Positions 22,964-29,829 of a DNA stretch of 37,601 nucleotides are shown piece by piece. The translations under genes and the position numbers were made by a program. Every line of letters begins with the position of its first letter. Position 1 is the first letter of the stretch. The stretch covers positions 1-37,601 of the forward strand of contig JALOBO010000013.1 of NCBI GenBank assembly GCA_023228225.1, in the 5' to 3' direction. The notes below the pieces were generated by a model. The model did not search any database and had not been told where the DNA came from. It saw only the letters and a list, made by a program, of their open reading frames with translations. Source of the stretch: Clostridia bacterium. Its GTDB lineage: Bacteria > Bacillota > Clostridia > Christensenellales > UBA1242.

Positions 22964-23209
22964 TTAAACCACTCCTGTGCTTTCAAGCTTCTCAATTGCA
23001 GCAGAGTACTCCACTTCAAGAGAATCATCAAACCCTTTTGAAATTACAAGGTCTTCAATCACATGAGGAAATTTGCAGTTATTAGGGTTCTTACCTGTAA
23101 CAAGCAGGGTTATAGCTGCTCTGTATTCTTTTGCAAGCTTTGCTGATTTCTTAGTGTTGTCGTGCTCAAGTGTCCAAACAATATTTTCAAGGTCGATTAT
23201 TAAGCTCAT
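22964..23209 (-). CDS. Hypothetical protein (81 aa)
   Basis: MSLIIDLENIVWTLEHDNTK... is soluble, helical and acidic, with no family recognised. A weak ribosome site (AGAGGGAT) precedes it. First gene of the minus-strand trio and the nearest to the promoter at 23245-23257. Confidence 0.55.
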   Translation of the reverse strand: MSLIIDLENIVWTLEHDNTKKSAKLAKEYRAAITLLVTGKNPNNCKFPHVIEDLVISKGFDDSLEVEYSAAIEKLESTGVV

Positions 23210-23244
23210 GGTATCCCTCTTTGTCTATTCTTACCTACAACCTA

Positions 23245-23257
23245 GAAGTACTTAAAT
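23245..23257 (-). promoter_or_regulatory. Promoter of the 23209-22610 minus operon
   Basis: ATTTAAGTACTTC on the minus strand, followed by TTGTAGG and AATAGAC: a looser member of the recurrent promoter. It is divergent from the plus gene at 23345. Confidence 0.5.
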
Positions 23258-23344
23258 GTTTGCATTATTTCTAAACAGTTTAAGTTTTAAATTTTAAGCT
23301 GTTATTTAGACAGCTATAAATACAGTTACAGCATACATGTTTAT

Positions 23345-23605
23345 GTGAAAACAAACACATTCTATGGAGACTGCAAGCACCTGAAGCTCTCAGAAGGGGA
23401 AACAGAGTGCCTTTGCAAGCGAAGAGGCAAATGGATAACTGATTGCAAATACTGTAAATCATTCGAGTCCTGCCTTGAGCCTGGAGCTGAGAACCTGTGT
23501 GTTACCTGTGCTTACTGCACCCCTGCACCTGAAGAGAAGAAAAGAATAGGGAAGTATATCTGTAATCACCCTGTGTATCCAGTAAAATTAGACCTCACTA
23601 CGTGA
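23345..23605 (+). CDS. Cys-rich zinc-binding-type protein (86 aa), GTG start
   Basis: MKTNTFYGDCKHLKLSEGET... holds about ten Cys in CxC, CKYC, CVTCAYC and C.HP settings, enough for two metal sites. GTG 23345 lies about 35 bp after a TATA box (GCTATAAATAC, 23308-23318), so the transcript is nearly leaderless. A role as zinc-ribbon adaptor or regulator is likely but unproven. Confidence 0.6.
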   Translation: MKTNTFYGDCKHLKLSEGETECLCKRRGKWITDCKYCKSFESCLEPGAENLCVTCAYCTPAPEEKKRIGKYICNHPVYPVKLDLTT

Positions 23606-23731
23606 AGGGGTTGAAGAGCTGCAGGCTGTACAGGCGTAAGGGGTGATTTTAATTTAATCTTAAACTTACTTTTTTAATTTTTGTTTTCAGGCTGTTTCTT
23701 AGAGTTTTGTTCTTTTAGCTGAAAGTATCGA

Positions 23732-23780
23732 AACACCTTAAAACGTCTTATCAAACGAGCGTTTAGAGTGTTATCAACCG
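23732..23780. repeat. Imperfect inverted and direct repeats upstream of the serine recombinases (candidate recombination site)
   Basis: AACACCTTAAAACG (23732-23745) and CGTTTAGAGTGTT (23760-23772) form an imperfect dyad. TTATCAAACG (23748) and TTATCAACCG (23771) are direct repeats 23 bp apart. The array ends just before the recombinase promoter, where res or att sites of small serine recombinases often lie. Function is inferred from position. Confidence 0.4.
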
Positions 23781-23790
23781 TATGAAAAGG

Positions 23791-23822
23791 TTTATATAGT
23801 TTGTATTACATATAATGTAGTT
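23791..23822 (+). promoter_or_regulatory. Promoter giving a leaderless recombinase transcript
   Basis: TTTATATAGTTTG (23791-23803) starts 32 bp before ATG 23823. With normal TATA-to-start spacing the mRNA begins at or one base before the ATG. No ribosome site is present. Confidence 0.65.
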
Positions 23823-24449
23823 ATGGGAATAATCATAGGATATGCCAGAACATCAACTTCTAAGCAAGAAATTGATAATCAAGTTATTGCTTTGAAAGAA
23901 ATTGGTGTTTTACCTGAGAATATATTTTTTGATGCAGGTGTTTCAGGACTTACACTCGCAAAATATAGAAAATCTTTTAAGCGCGTTTATGAAATGATAC
24001 AAACTGGCGAAGTTTCCAGATTGTATGTGTTTGAACTATCAAGACTTGGGAGGTCTTCAGCAGAAACTTTACAGTTATTTATAGACATAGAACTTAAAGG
24101 CACACAGATAATATCTCTTAGTCCTAATGAAGCTTGGACTGGGCTTGTAGACGAAAACATGAAAGGAATTAGAAACATATTTGTTAGCATGTTTGCATGG
24201 TTTGCAGACATTGAAAAGAAATCTCTCTCAGAAAGAACTAAACTTGGGCAGGACAGAGCAAGGAAAGACGGGAAGATAATTGGAAGACCCATTTGTGAAC
24301 CTGATAAAAAAGAGTACCTTAAACACAAATCCGCAGGGTTAAAAACTGCACAGGTAGCAAGAGTCATGCAGATTCCCACAAGCACACTCTATAAATGGGT
24401 TGGCATATGGGAGGATAGAGATCGTGTACAGAGAAATAAAGAGGTATAA
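23823..24449 (+). CDS. Serine recombinase 1 (resolvase/invertase family, 208 aa)
   Basis: The catalytic N-terminal domain begins MGIIIGYARTSTSKQEIDNQ, with the nucleophile Ser in YARTS(T)S and the supporting Arg residues in LSRLGRSSAETL (about 68-79). The long helix follows (IEKKSLSERTKLGQDRARKD, about 138-157). A C-terminal HTH is seen near 170-195 (KSAGLKTAQVARVMQIPTST). The length is that of Hin/Tn3-type small recombinases. It likely inverts, resolves or integrates DNA. The leaderless promoter and the upstream repeats suggest autoregulation (inference). A second member follows after 8 bases. Confidence 0.92.
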   Translation: MGIIIGYARTSTSKQEIDNQVIALKEIGVLPENIFFDAGVSGLTLAKYRKSFKRVYEMIQTGEVSRLYVFELSRLGRSSAETLQLFIDIELKGTQIISLSPNEAWTGLVDENMKGIRNIFVSMFAWFADIEKKSLSERTKLGQDRARKDGKIIGRPICEPDKKEYLKHKSAGLKTAQVARVMQIPTSTLYKWVGIWEDRDRVQRNKEV

Positions 24450-24457
24450 GTGATAAT

Positions 24458-25123
24458 ATGGAAGATCAAAAAAGATGTGTAATTTATGCTAGGGTATCAC
24501 CTACAAAACACCTAAAGGAATTTACAGAACTTCATGCAAGTCTTGAAGAGGCACTATTAATGTGTAGGCGAGATGCCGAGCGTGAGGGGTACAAAGTTGT
24601 AAAAGAGTATATAGATGAGTATATAAGTGGAAAAACTTCTAAATACATGTTGTCTTTTAGTGAAATGTTGGAAGATGCAAAACAGAGAGGCTTTTCAAGA
24701 ATTTACAGTCGTAGAGTAAATCGTTTTGGTAGAAATCGGGTAGATATGGTTAAAGCTCAGATGGATCTTGAGGATTTAGGTGTGACACTAAAATTTGTAG
24801 AGAATGGGTTTGACACTGCACAGCCATTTGGTAAATCAACTATGGCATTTATGGCAGAAATAGCTGAAATGGAGAGAGAAGAAATTTTAGAAAATACTAA
24901 AAGAGGAAGAATTGCAGCTAAAGAAAGGGGTGTGAAATTTGGGCCTAAGAAAAAAGAAATTGACATTAAACTTGTAAGAAAAATGAGGTTACTTCCTGCA
25001 AATGATCCTGATAAGCCTACATGGGAGAAGCTGGAGAAGCTATTTGGTGTTAAGAGGTCAACGATTATTAGACGGTTGAAAGAAGCAGGGTACTGGGATT
25101 ACACAAATAAGACTGTTATGTAA
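24458..25123 (+). CDS. Serine recombinase 2 (resolvase/invertase family, 221 aa)
   Basis: MEDQKRCVIYARVSPTKHLK places the catalytic Ser near residue 13. The Arg pair occurs in SRRVNRFGRNRVDM (about 84-97). The E-helix has EREEILENTKRGRIAAKERG (about 144-163). The C-terminal HTH is W-E-K-L-E-K-L-F-G-V-K-R-S-T-I (near 190-205). It differs clearly from recombinase 1, so this is not a recent tandem copy. SD-like TGATAAT precedes the ATG, unlike the leaderless first gene. The pair may act on different sites or as partners. Confidence 0.92.
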   Translation: MEDQKRCVIYARVSPTKHLKEFTELHASLEEALLMCRRDAEREGYKVVKEYIDEYISGKTSKYMLSFSEMLEDAKQRGFSRIYSRRVNRFGRNRVDMVKAQMDLEDLGVTLKFVENGFDTAQPFGKSTMAFMAEIAEMEREEILENTKRGRIAAKERGVKFGPKKKEIDIKLVRKMRLLPANDPDKPTWEKLEKLFGVKRSTIIRRLKEAGYWDYTNKTVM

Positions 25124-25147
25124 ACAACTTAAGGTTTAGGTGATAAT

Positions 25148-25240
25148 ATGAAAGGGTGTGATATTGAGCTATTAACAGCTTCATTCTTTGCTTGTGTATC
25201 GTTTATGACAGTTACAGCTTACTCATTGGTGATAGTATAA
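25148..25240 (+). CDS. Tiny membrane peptide (30 aa)
   Basis: MKGCDIELLTASFFACVSFM... is a single hydrophobic helix. AGGTGAT lies just upstream. Follows the recombinases in the same direction. Function unknown. Confidence 0.45.
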   Translation: MKGCDIELLTASFFACVSFMTVTAYSLVIV

Positions 25241-25257
25241 ATTTATGGATTGATACC

Positions 25258-25431
25258 ATGGAAGAAATAACAGAAACAGAGTACAGAGAGGAAATGCGAA
25301 ACTATTACAAATGCATAATCCTTAATACAAAGTGCATTTATAACAACTGCCAAACATGCACTACAGGCATTGCTTTTAGAAAGGGTATTGCATTTGAACA
25401 GGCAAGGCAGAAACATAAGAAGGTAATTTAG
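25258..25431 (+). CDS. Small Cys-containing protein (57 aa)
   Basis: MEEITETEYREEMRNYYKCI... contains C-x-Y-N-N-C-x-T-C (KCIYNNCQTCTTG), a likely metal or disulphide site, then a basic C-terminal helix. I take ATG 25258. A longer open frame from 25192 would overlap the preceding peptide in another frame and has no ribosome site. Confidence 0.45.
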   Translation: MEEITETEYREEMRNYYKCIILNTKCIYNNCQTCTTGIAFRKGIAFEQARQKHKKVI

Positions 25432-25479
25432 AAACAAATAAAATTTAGATGAAATAAGTTTAAACAGGGAGTGGGGAAA

Positions 25480-25680
25480 TTGAACAAACACTATAAAGCA
25501 TTAAAAGAAGACATACAGACTAACATAAATATGAGAGCTCTGATGCTAGGGATTGTATTAGGGATCAGTATAGGGTATCTGACAGCCGGATTTATTCTAA
25601 GAGGTTTGTACTGTATTGGAATTGTTGCACTTTTGTGGTTTGCTACAATTCCAGAAAGAGATAACTTTATAAACAATTAA
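25480..25680 (+). CDS. Two-helix membrane protein (66 aa), TTG start
   Basis: From TTG 25480, about 8 nt after GGGAG: MNKHYKALKEDIQTNINMRA... followed by two hydrophobic segments (ALMLGIVLGISIGYLTAGFI and YCIGIVALLWFATI). A GTG at 25471 is in frame but adjoins the ribosome site. Function unknown. Confidence 0.55.
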   Translation: MNKHYKALKEDIQTNINMRALMLGIVLGISIGYLTAGFILRGLYCIGIVALLWFATIPERDNFINN

Positions 25681-25715
25681 AGCGTAGAACACATAAAGAA
25701 AGGTTAGGTGGTAAC

Positions 25716-25979
25716 ATGGGAACAAACTATTATATAGGAAATGAGCACCTGGGCAAATCTTCATTTGGCTGGAAATTTACCTTTCAATATTATAATACAT
25801 ATAAATCAATTGAAGATGTAAAGAAGAAATTTAAATCAGGTAAAATTACAGATGAGTATGAAGAAGAAATTTCCTTTAAAGAACTTTGGGACAAGATAGA
25901 ATCTAAACAATCAGGTAAAAAACATTCAAACTGTATTACAATTGATGGTTATGACTTTATTGACGTGAATTTTAGTTAA
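25716..25979 (+). CDS. Phage-type MGTNYY family protein (87 aa)
   Basis: Begins MGTNYYIGNEHLGKSSFGWK, the hallmark of a small protein family widespread in phages (MGTNYY..., then H-x-G-K-S-S-x-G-W-x-F). Most members carry a CxxC zinc site between the two motifs; here it is missing and the protein is short. GGTGGTAAC precedes the ATG. Function of the family is not established to my knowledge. It supports the viral nature of the region. Confidence 0.75.
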   Translation: MGTNYYIGNEHLGKSSFGWKFTFQYYNTYKSIEDVKKKFKSGKITDEYEEEISFKELWDKIESKQSGKKHSNCITIDGYDFIDVNFS

Positions 25980-26091
25980 TATTTGAAATTATCACAAAAT
26001 CAGGGGTATAAACACTCCAGATTAAAAAACAAATTGAACCTAGAGCCTCTCAGTGGCTCGTAGGAAGCTGTAGACGAAAATAGGTGGTATA

Positions 26092-27120
26092 ATGCAGATA
26101 ACAAGAGAATCCTTTGTAGACCTTAAAGTAATTGATAATGCAAAAGCTCAGGAACTTGTAAATGATGATAACAAGGTTTTTGAAAGAAAGTATGACGGAA
26201 CTGCAGGTATAATTAATGCAGATCTTGAAACAGGAGAATATAAGATTTTTGGCAGAGGTGTTCTTAAGGACGGATCTCAGCAGGAATATACTGATACATT
26301 CCCTGACCTACTGCCAAGCGTTAAGATTTTCTGTAATAAACTAGACTTTCTTGCAGATGTTAAGGATATTACTCTTCTAGGAGAAATTGTAGTGTTGGAT
26401 AAAGAAGGTAATGAATCTTTCAAAGGTATAGAATCAAGGTGCAACCGGAAAAAAGATATTGACATGTATGCTAAAACGTTTCCTGCACAATTTATGATAT
26501 TTGATGCTTTGAATTTCAATGGTGACTTTAGACAATTATCCTTTCAAGCGAGAAGGCAGGAACTCGAATGGCACAAGGATATTATAAGAGATTCTGATAG
26601 GATGATATTAATTAACCAGTGTAGCACACCTGAAGATAAACAGGAGCTTCTTAATCGTGTAAACTCTGGCAAGTACGGACTTGAAGGCATAGTAGTTAAG
26701 GATCTTAGAAACAGTTACTTTGAACCTGCGCTGAAGTATAAGTACAAATGCACAGAAGATGTATTTTGGGAAGGTGCATACAAAGAAGGAAAAGGCAAGC
26801 ATGAAGGTAAGGTAGGCAGTTTAATATGTTATCAATATATTAATGGAGTGAAGACAGAAGTTGCACAGGTAGGAGGTGGTTTTACTGACAGCCTGAGAGA
26901 TCAGCTTATGATAATAAGTAAGCTAATTTCAGCAGAGAACCCCAGGACGCTTGAGGTTCAGACACACGAGCTTTTACCTTCAGGGAAAATGAGGTATCCT
27001 AACTTTATCAGGTGGAGATTTGATAAGTCTGCAGTGCAGTGTACTAGAGAGCTTAGACAGCCGGAAGAAACTAAGCCTATAGTACAGACATTCAAACAAG
27101 GACTGGATAGCTGGATTTAA
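26092..27120 (+). CDS. ATP-dependent DNA ligase (342 aa)
   Basis: The nucleotidyltransferase core holds motif I, ERKYDGTAGI (Lys about residue 30, the AMP acceptor), LLGEIVVLDK (motif III region, about 98), QFMIFDALNF (motif IIIa, about 132), GLEGIVVKDL (motif IV, about 197) and ALKYKYK (motif V, about 212). An OB-fold-like C-terminus follows. At 342 aa it is of the short viral/LigD-like type without the large N-terminal domain of cellular archaeal ligases. GGTGGTATA precedes the ATG. It would seal nicks in the element's own replication with PolA. Confidence 0.93.
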   Translation: MQITRESFVDLKVIDNAKAQELVNDDNKVFERKYDGTAGIINADLETGEYKIFGRGVLKDGSQQEYTDTFPDLLPSVKIFCNKLDFLADVKDITLLGEIVVLDKEGNESFKGIESRCNRKKDIDMYAKTFPAQFMIFDALNFNGDFRQLSFQARRQELEWHKDIIRDSDRMILINQCSTPEDKQELLNRVNSGKYGLEGIVVKDLRNSYFEPALKYKYKCTEDVFWEGAYKEGKGKHEGKVGSLICYQYINGVKTEVAQVGGGFTDSLRDQLMIISKLISAENPRTLEVQTHELLPSGKMRYPNFIRWRFDKSAVQCTRELRQPEETKPIVQTFKQGLDSWI

Positions 27121-27148
27121 CGGTAGTTGAATTTAACTAGGTGATAAT

Positions 27149-27436
27149 ATGGGGATAATAAAAAATTTTTTCGAGTGGAAATATTGGGGTCCTACTATAT
27201 TTTTTATGTATTTAATTGCATTACTCATAGCGTCTTATTTGATACAACACACGCTTGATTTAGGTACACAGGCAACAGGAGTACCGTTTACGGCTATGTG
27301 TGAGCTTAACGTGACATCTATACAAGGCACAGAGTATACTTCTCTACTTCCCGCCCACCTGTTACCTATAATGTCTATAAAGACTCTTTGCATAGGGTTT
27401 GTATGTGGTATGCTGTGGGGTAGATCTAGCCAGTGA
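27149..27436 (+). CDS. Two-helix membrane protein (95 aa)
   Basis: MGIIKNFFEWKYWGPTIFFM... has an N-terminal membrane helix, an ectodomain loop with N-x-T, and a C-terminal hydrophobic segment (TLCIGFVCGMLWG). AGGTGAT precedes the ATG. Follows the ligase gene; a TGATAGG/CCTATCA hairpin after it probably ends the transcript. Function unknown. Confidence 0.6.
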   Translation: MGIIKNFFEWKYWGPTIFFMYLIALLIASYLIQHTLDLGTQATGVPFTAMCELNVTSIQGTEYTSLLPAHLLPIMSIKTLCIGFVCGMLWGRSSQ

Positions 27437-27461
27437 TAGGTACTTAAACCTATCATTGTTT
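27434..27461 (+). terminator. Hairpin terminator overlapping direct-repeat copy 1
   Basis: TGATAGG and CCTATCA pair around TACTTAAA just after the stop of the 95-aa gene, then TTGTTT. Its right arm forms part of the 18-bp repeat found again at 28245. Confidence 0.5.
27444..27461. repeat. 18-bp direct repeat, left end of an inserted cassette
   Basis: TTAAACCTATCATTGTTT occurs here and, identical, at 28245-28262. This copy belongs to the terminator of the preceding gene. The second lacks the left terminator arm, so the pair most likely arose when the 0.8-kb segment between them was inserted. Confidence 0.75.
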
Positions 27462-27478
27462 AACTGTCTTCTTACGTT

Positions 27479-27539
27479 CACTATACTATAAATACTATAA
27501 ATTTGTAGTAAACTATAAATACTATAAGTGTGTATAGTG
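27479..27539. promoter_or_regulatory. AT-rich repeat array, probable promoter/operator of the cassette
   Basis: ACTATAAATACTATAA occurs twice (27485-27500 and 27512-27527). The pair is bracketed by the inverted repeat CACTATAC (27479) and GTATAGTG (27532). CTATAAATA doubles as a TATA box for the gene at 27594. The symmetry suggests regulator binding or a small replication/recombination site; not decided. Confidence 0.5.
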
Positions 27540-27593
27540 TATTGTAGTAAGGCGGGATGACCTGACTACTAAAATAGGAACGGTGAAACAAAC

Positions 27594-27890
27594 ATGACAA
27601 ACGAAAACAACGAACAGATTGTAATGCTCTCAGAAACTCCCTCAAACAACCACGGTTGCCGAGGATTCGGCGTGGACATAAAAGTAACCGGAGAAAGAAC
27701 TGGAATTGTAGTGAACGAATATTCATGTGGGCACAACTGCCACGGAGGGGAATATCACTGGTATAAAATCGGGCAAGAAGTCACACTTCCAGAAGAGTTT
27801 TCTTCATGGGACGAAGCCGAGGAATATACCGAAGACAATACAAGTTTTTCAGATGCTGGGAGAACAAAACTAGCACTGGGGGAATTTTAA
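27594..27890 (+). CDS. Cassette gene 1: hypothetical His/Cys-containing protein (98 aa)
   Basis: MTNENNEQIVMLSETPSNNH... includes GCRGFGVDIK, YSCGHNCHGGEYHWYK (a probable metal site) and an acidic C-terminal half (EEFSSWDEAEEYTEDNTSF). Codons such as GCC, ACC, GAG and CTC are more frequent than in neighbouring genes, suggesting a different origin. First gene of the 0.8-kb cassette. Unknown function. Confidence 0.6.
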   Translation: MTNENNEQIVMLSETPSNNHGCRGFGVDIKVTGERTGIVVNEYSCGHNCHGGEYHWYKIGQEVTLPEEFSSWDEAEEYTEDNTSFSDAGRTKLALGEF

Positions 27891-28032
27891 ATGGCTTACA
27901 GTAAAGGAGTGTACACAACACAGCACTCTGTAGAAAAGTTAATCCGCCTCCTTAAATTCGGGGTCAGAATACGTATACCTCACAGACGAGGATGTAATTG
28001 AAGTAGACACACGAAAAGAAATTCGGTGGTGA
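27891..28032 (+). pseudogene. Cassette gene 2: ~46-aa protein interrupted by a frameshift at a G4 run
   Basis: The frame from ATG 27891 (MAYSKGVYTTQHSVEKLIRL...) stops at 27999-28001 after LLKFGVRIRIPHRRGCN. If one G of GGGG (27960-27963) is skipped, reading continues as LLKFGSEYVYLTDEDVIEVD and on to TRKEIRW with TGA at 28030, next to the following gene's ribosome site. The second part looks truly protein-like. A one-base insertion, a sequencing error in the G run, or programmed slippage are all possible. Confidence 0.65.
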
Positions 28033-28036
28033 AATG

Positions 28037-28234
28037 ATGAAAAAAGGACTTAAAAATATAGCTCAGGGAACACCTGAGCAGCTTCTCAGAGTTAAGCGGT
28101 TCTTGGTGGACTCAAGAGAAGCGCATCCAGAGAAACAACTGAAAACCCATGCTGATGCAATTGATTTTGCGATTGAACAGGCTGAGAAAGTTCCAAAATT
28201 GGAAGCCAGGATAAAAGAAATTGAAAAAGAATAA
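28037..28234 (+). CDS. Cassette gene 3: small helical protein (65 aa)
   Basis: MKKGLKNIAQGTPEQLLRVK... is rich in charged helix and ends in a short coiled-coil-like stretch (EKVPKLEARIKEIEKE). GGTGGTGA lies upstream; an adjacent ATG at 28034 is equally possible. Its first half (TPEQLLRVKRFLVDSREAHPE) could be a small DNA-binding or antitoxin-like fold, but no family is recognised. Confidence 0.55.
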   Translation: MKKGLKNIAQGTPEQLLRVKRFLVDSREAHPEKQLKTHADAIDFAIEQAEKVPKLEARIKEIEKE

Positions 28235-28244
28235 GTTCAGATAT

Positions 28245-28262
28245 TTAAACCTATCATTGTTT
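28245..28262. repeat. 18-bp direct repeat, right end of the cassette
   Basis: Identical to 27444-27461. It is followed directly by the recurrent promoter at 28271, which before insertion would have followed the terminator of the 95-aa membrane gene. Confidence 0.75.
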
Positions 28263-28270
28263 CTTATTAT

Positions 28271-28304
28271 TTTATATACTTTGAATGTGTAGAACTTGTA
28301 TAGA
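28271..28304 (+). promoter_or_regulatory. Promoter of the 28326-28706 genes
   Basis: TTTATATACTTTG at 28271, TAGAAC at 28290 and GTATAG at 28298. Confidence 0.65.
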
Positions 28305-28325
28305 AAATTAATTGAGGTGGTTTAA

Positions 28326-28532
28326 ATGGACATTAAAGAAGTAAATGAAAGGTATGCGTCTTTTAAGCGCACTGAGAAAGCAATAAATGATGGTAAAGCT
28401 AAGATAAGAGAGCAGGAACAGATGCTAGATGATGCTTTCGTAGAGTTTGCGGACAAGGCTACAGAAGAGGGTTTTCTTTATACTGCACATGGTTTTATGA
28501 GAGCAAAGAGTAAAAGCGGAAGGAAGAAGTAA
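28326..28532 (+). CDS. Small coiled-coil protein (68 aa)
   Basis: MDIKEVNERYASFKRTEKAI... is almost wholly helical with heptad-like spacing and ends in a basic tail (RAKSKSGRKK). GAGGTGGT precedes the ATG. It may be a scaffold or DNA-associated protein; function unknown. Confidence 0.6.
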   Translation: MDIKEVNERYASFKRTEKAINDGKAKIREQEQMLDDAFVEFADKATEEGFLYTAHGFMRAKSKSGRKK

Positions 28533-28577
28533 AGAACAATGAATAGCTATTCAGATTATGAATAACATGGAGGTAGT

Positions 28578-28706
28578 ATGTATAAGAAAAATATAAACTG
28601 CCCTTACTGCTCAAGGCTATTTGCAAACTACGTAGATGTTAAGAAGCATATAGCAGACTTTCACAAAGATAAAAAGTTTCCAGATTGGTTATGTTGGCGG
28701 GTTTAA
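28578..28706 (+). CDS. Single C2H2 zinc-finger peptide (42 aa)
   Basis: MYKKNINCPYCSRLFANYVD... gives C-x2-C-x12-H-x4-H with the usual aromatic (F) and hydrophobic positions, followed by a basic stretch and WLCWRV. GGAGGTAGT precedes ATG 28578. Single C2H2 fingers of this size occur in archaeal viruses, where they act as small DNA-binding regulators. That role is likely here. Confidence 0.7.
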   Translation: MYKKNINCPYCSRLFANYVDVKKHIADFHKDKKFPDWLCWRV

Positions 28707-28782
28707 ACACACAGTAAGCCAGCAGATGTATAAACTTTTTCTTTTTCTTTTAACTCCTTCTCAACCAATACTTTTTTAAACA

Positions 28783-28977
28783 ATGCCTGCCACTTACGCT
28801 ATGGTGATTATGATAGCCACCATAGTAAGAAACCCAAGGCAGACTACCTGCCCTTTTACCTGCAACCCATGCGATATAGTATGTGAGCTGTACGACGAGA
28901 ATAGAAAAGAGTGCTGCATTAGATCCCTATCAATTGCAATGTGGGATATAGGAGGTATAATGAGAAATAAGAAGTAA
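28783..28977 (+). CDS. Small Cys-rich protein (64 aa)
   Basis: MPATYAMVIMIATIVRNPRQ... has CPFTCNPCDIVC and ECCIRS, six to seven Cys that suit one metal site or disulphides. The first 16 residues are hydrophobic and could be an anchor. No clear ribosome site is seen, so the start is uncertain. A terminator follows the stop. Confidence 0.45.
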   Translation: MPATYAMVIMIATIVRNPRQTTCPFTCNPCDIVCELYDENRKECCIRSLSIAMWDIGGIMRNKK

Positions 28978-28986
28978 TGGTTGTGG

Positions 28987-29017
28987 AGTCAGGTTAATCC
29001 TGGCTCTTTTCTTTTTT
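28987..29017 (+). terminator. Terminator after the Cys-rich gene
   Basis: AGTCAGG and CCTGGCT arms (one mismatch) around TTAAT, followed by CTTTTCTTTTTT. Confidence 0.6.
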
Positions 29018-29105
29018 AGCTTCCCACTTATAAAAACTTAGCCAATTTATTGATTTAGCCTGTTTGTATAAAGGTTTAAATAACTTTTAGTGTGTTTTAG
29101 AAATA

Positions 29106-29140
29106 TTTAAATAGTTTAACAGCCTACTATACTATAGGAG
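29106..29140 (+). promoter_or_regulatory. Promoter of the 29150-29782 operon
   Basis: TTTAAATAGTTTA (29106), CTACTAT at 29124 and ACTATAGG at 29131. The AACAGCCT between them recurs in the minus promoter at 22521. Confidence 0.65.
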
Positions 29141-29149
29141 GTTGATAGT

Positions 29150-29380
29150 ATGGCGGAGTCTTACGATGAATGGAAAAAACGAAAAATGCTGTTAGGTAGG
29201 ATAAAGTACAAAAAAACTGATGTATACACAGTATATGCTAGAAATTTAAGACCTAACCCGACACCAGAGCATATTGCAGATGTTAAGAAGAGTATTAAGC
29301 AAGAGCACGCGCGTAATTTTCCTGGGTATACAGGAAGATTTCAATTTAAACTAGTACCGGTTACAGCAACAAAGTGGTAA
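29150..29380 (+). CDS. Hypothetical basic protein (76 aa)
   Basis: MAESYDEWKKRKMLLGRIKY... is a Lys/Arg-rich soluble protein with no recognised motif. AGGAGGTTGAT precedes ATG 29150. First of three small genes under one promoter. Confidence 0.6.
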   Translation: MAESYDEWKKRKMLLGRIKYKKTDVYTVYARNLRPNPTPEHIADVKKSIKQEHARNFPGYTGRFQFKLVPVTATKW

Positions 29381-29402
29381 ATTTGTTAAGTGGGTGGTAT
29401 AA

Positions 29403-29633
29403 ATGAAAACTATTCCTAAAACACAAGATAATTTATTAAGTGATGATCTTTACTTTAAATGTATGGACATGGCAAAAAAGAACATGGGTGATGGTGCAAC
29501 ACCCTGGATACACCTTGCAGATGCCGTGAGCAGAGGCACTATAAGCCCTATGGAAGCTTATGATGCTTTGAGCCTAGGTTATTTACCTGAACAGCTAACA
29601 GTTAGAGACAGTATGTACTCTCACCTGCTATAG
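29403..29633 (+). CDS. Hypothetical protein (76 aa)
   Basis: MKTIPKTQDNLLSDDLYFKC... is predicted helical (AYDALSLGYLPEQLTVRDSM). GTGGGTGGTAT precedes the ATG. Middle gene of the operon. No family recognised. Confidence 0.6.
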   Translation: MKTIPKTQDNLLSDDLYFKCMDMAKKNMGDGATPWIHLADAVSRGTISPMEAYDALSLGYLPEQLTVRDSMYSHLL

Positions 29634-29647
29634 TGAGGTTGTTCTAC

Positions 29648-29782
29648 ATGAAGTGTGAAAAGTGCGGAAAAGATATGCGCCATGATGGTGCGTATAAGAC
29701 TGTTTTTGATGTTATTCATGTATTTTACTGTGTTGAGTGCCAGAGAACTAAAAAAGTAAGAGTATCTGTACTCAATAAATAA
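29648..29782 (+). CDS. Small zinc-ribbon protein (44 aa)
   Basis: MKCEKCGKDMRHDGAYKTVF... and YCVECQRTKK give two CxxC knuckles about 24 residues apart, a classic zinc ribbon. GTGAGG lies just upstream. Last gene of the 29150 operon. Probably a nucleic-acid- or protein-binding adaptor. Confidence 0.6.
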   Translation: MKCEKCGKDMRHDGAYKTVFDVIHVFYCVECQRTKKVRVSVLNK

Positions 29783-29829
29783 TTTTCTTCTCTTTCTTTT
29801 TCTTTATATACGACATTCCAGCGACAGGA

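Noticed and set aside
23987..24385. 132-aa minus-strand frame inside recombinase 1
   Set aside because: Antisense of a firmly identified serine recombinase.
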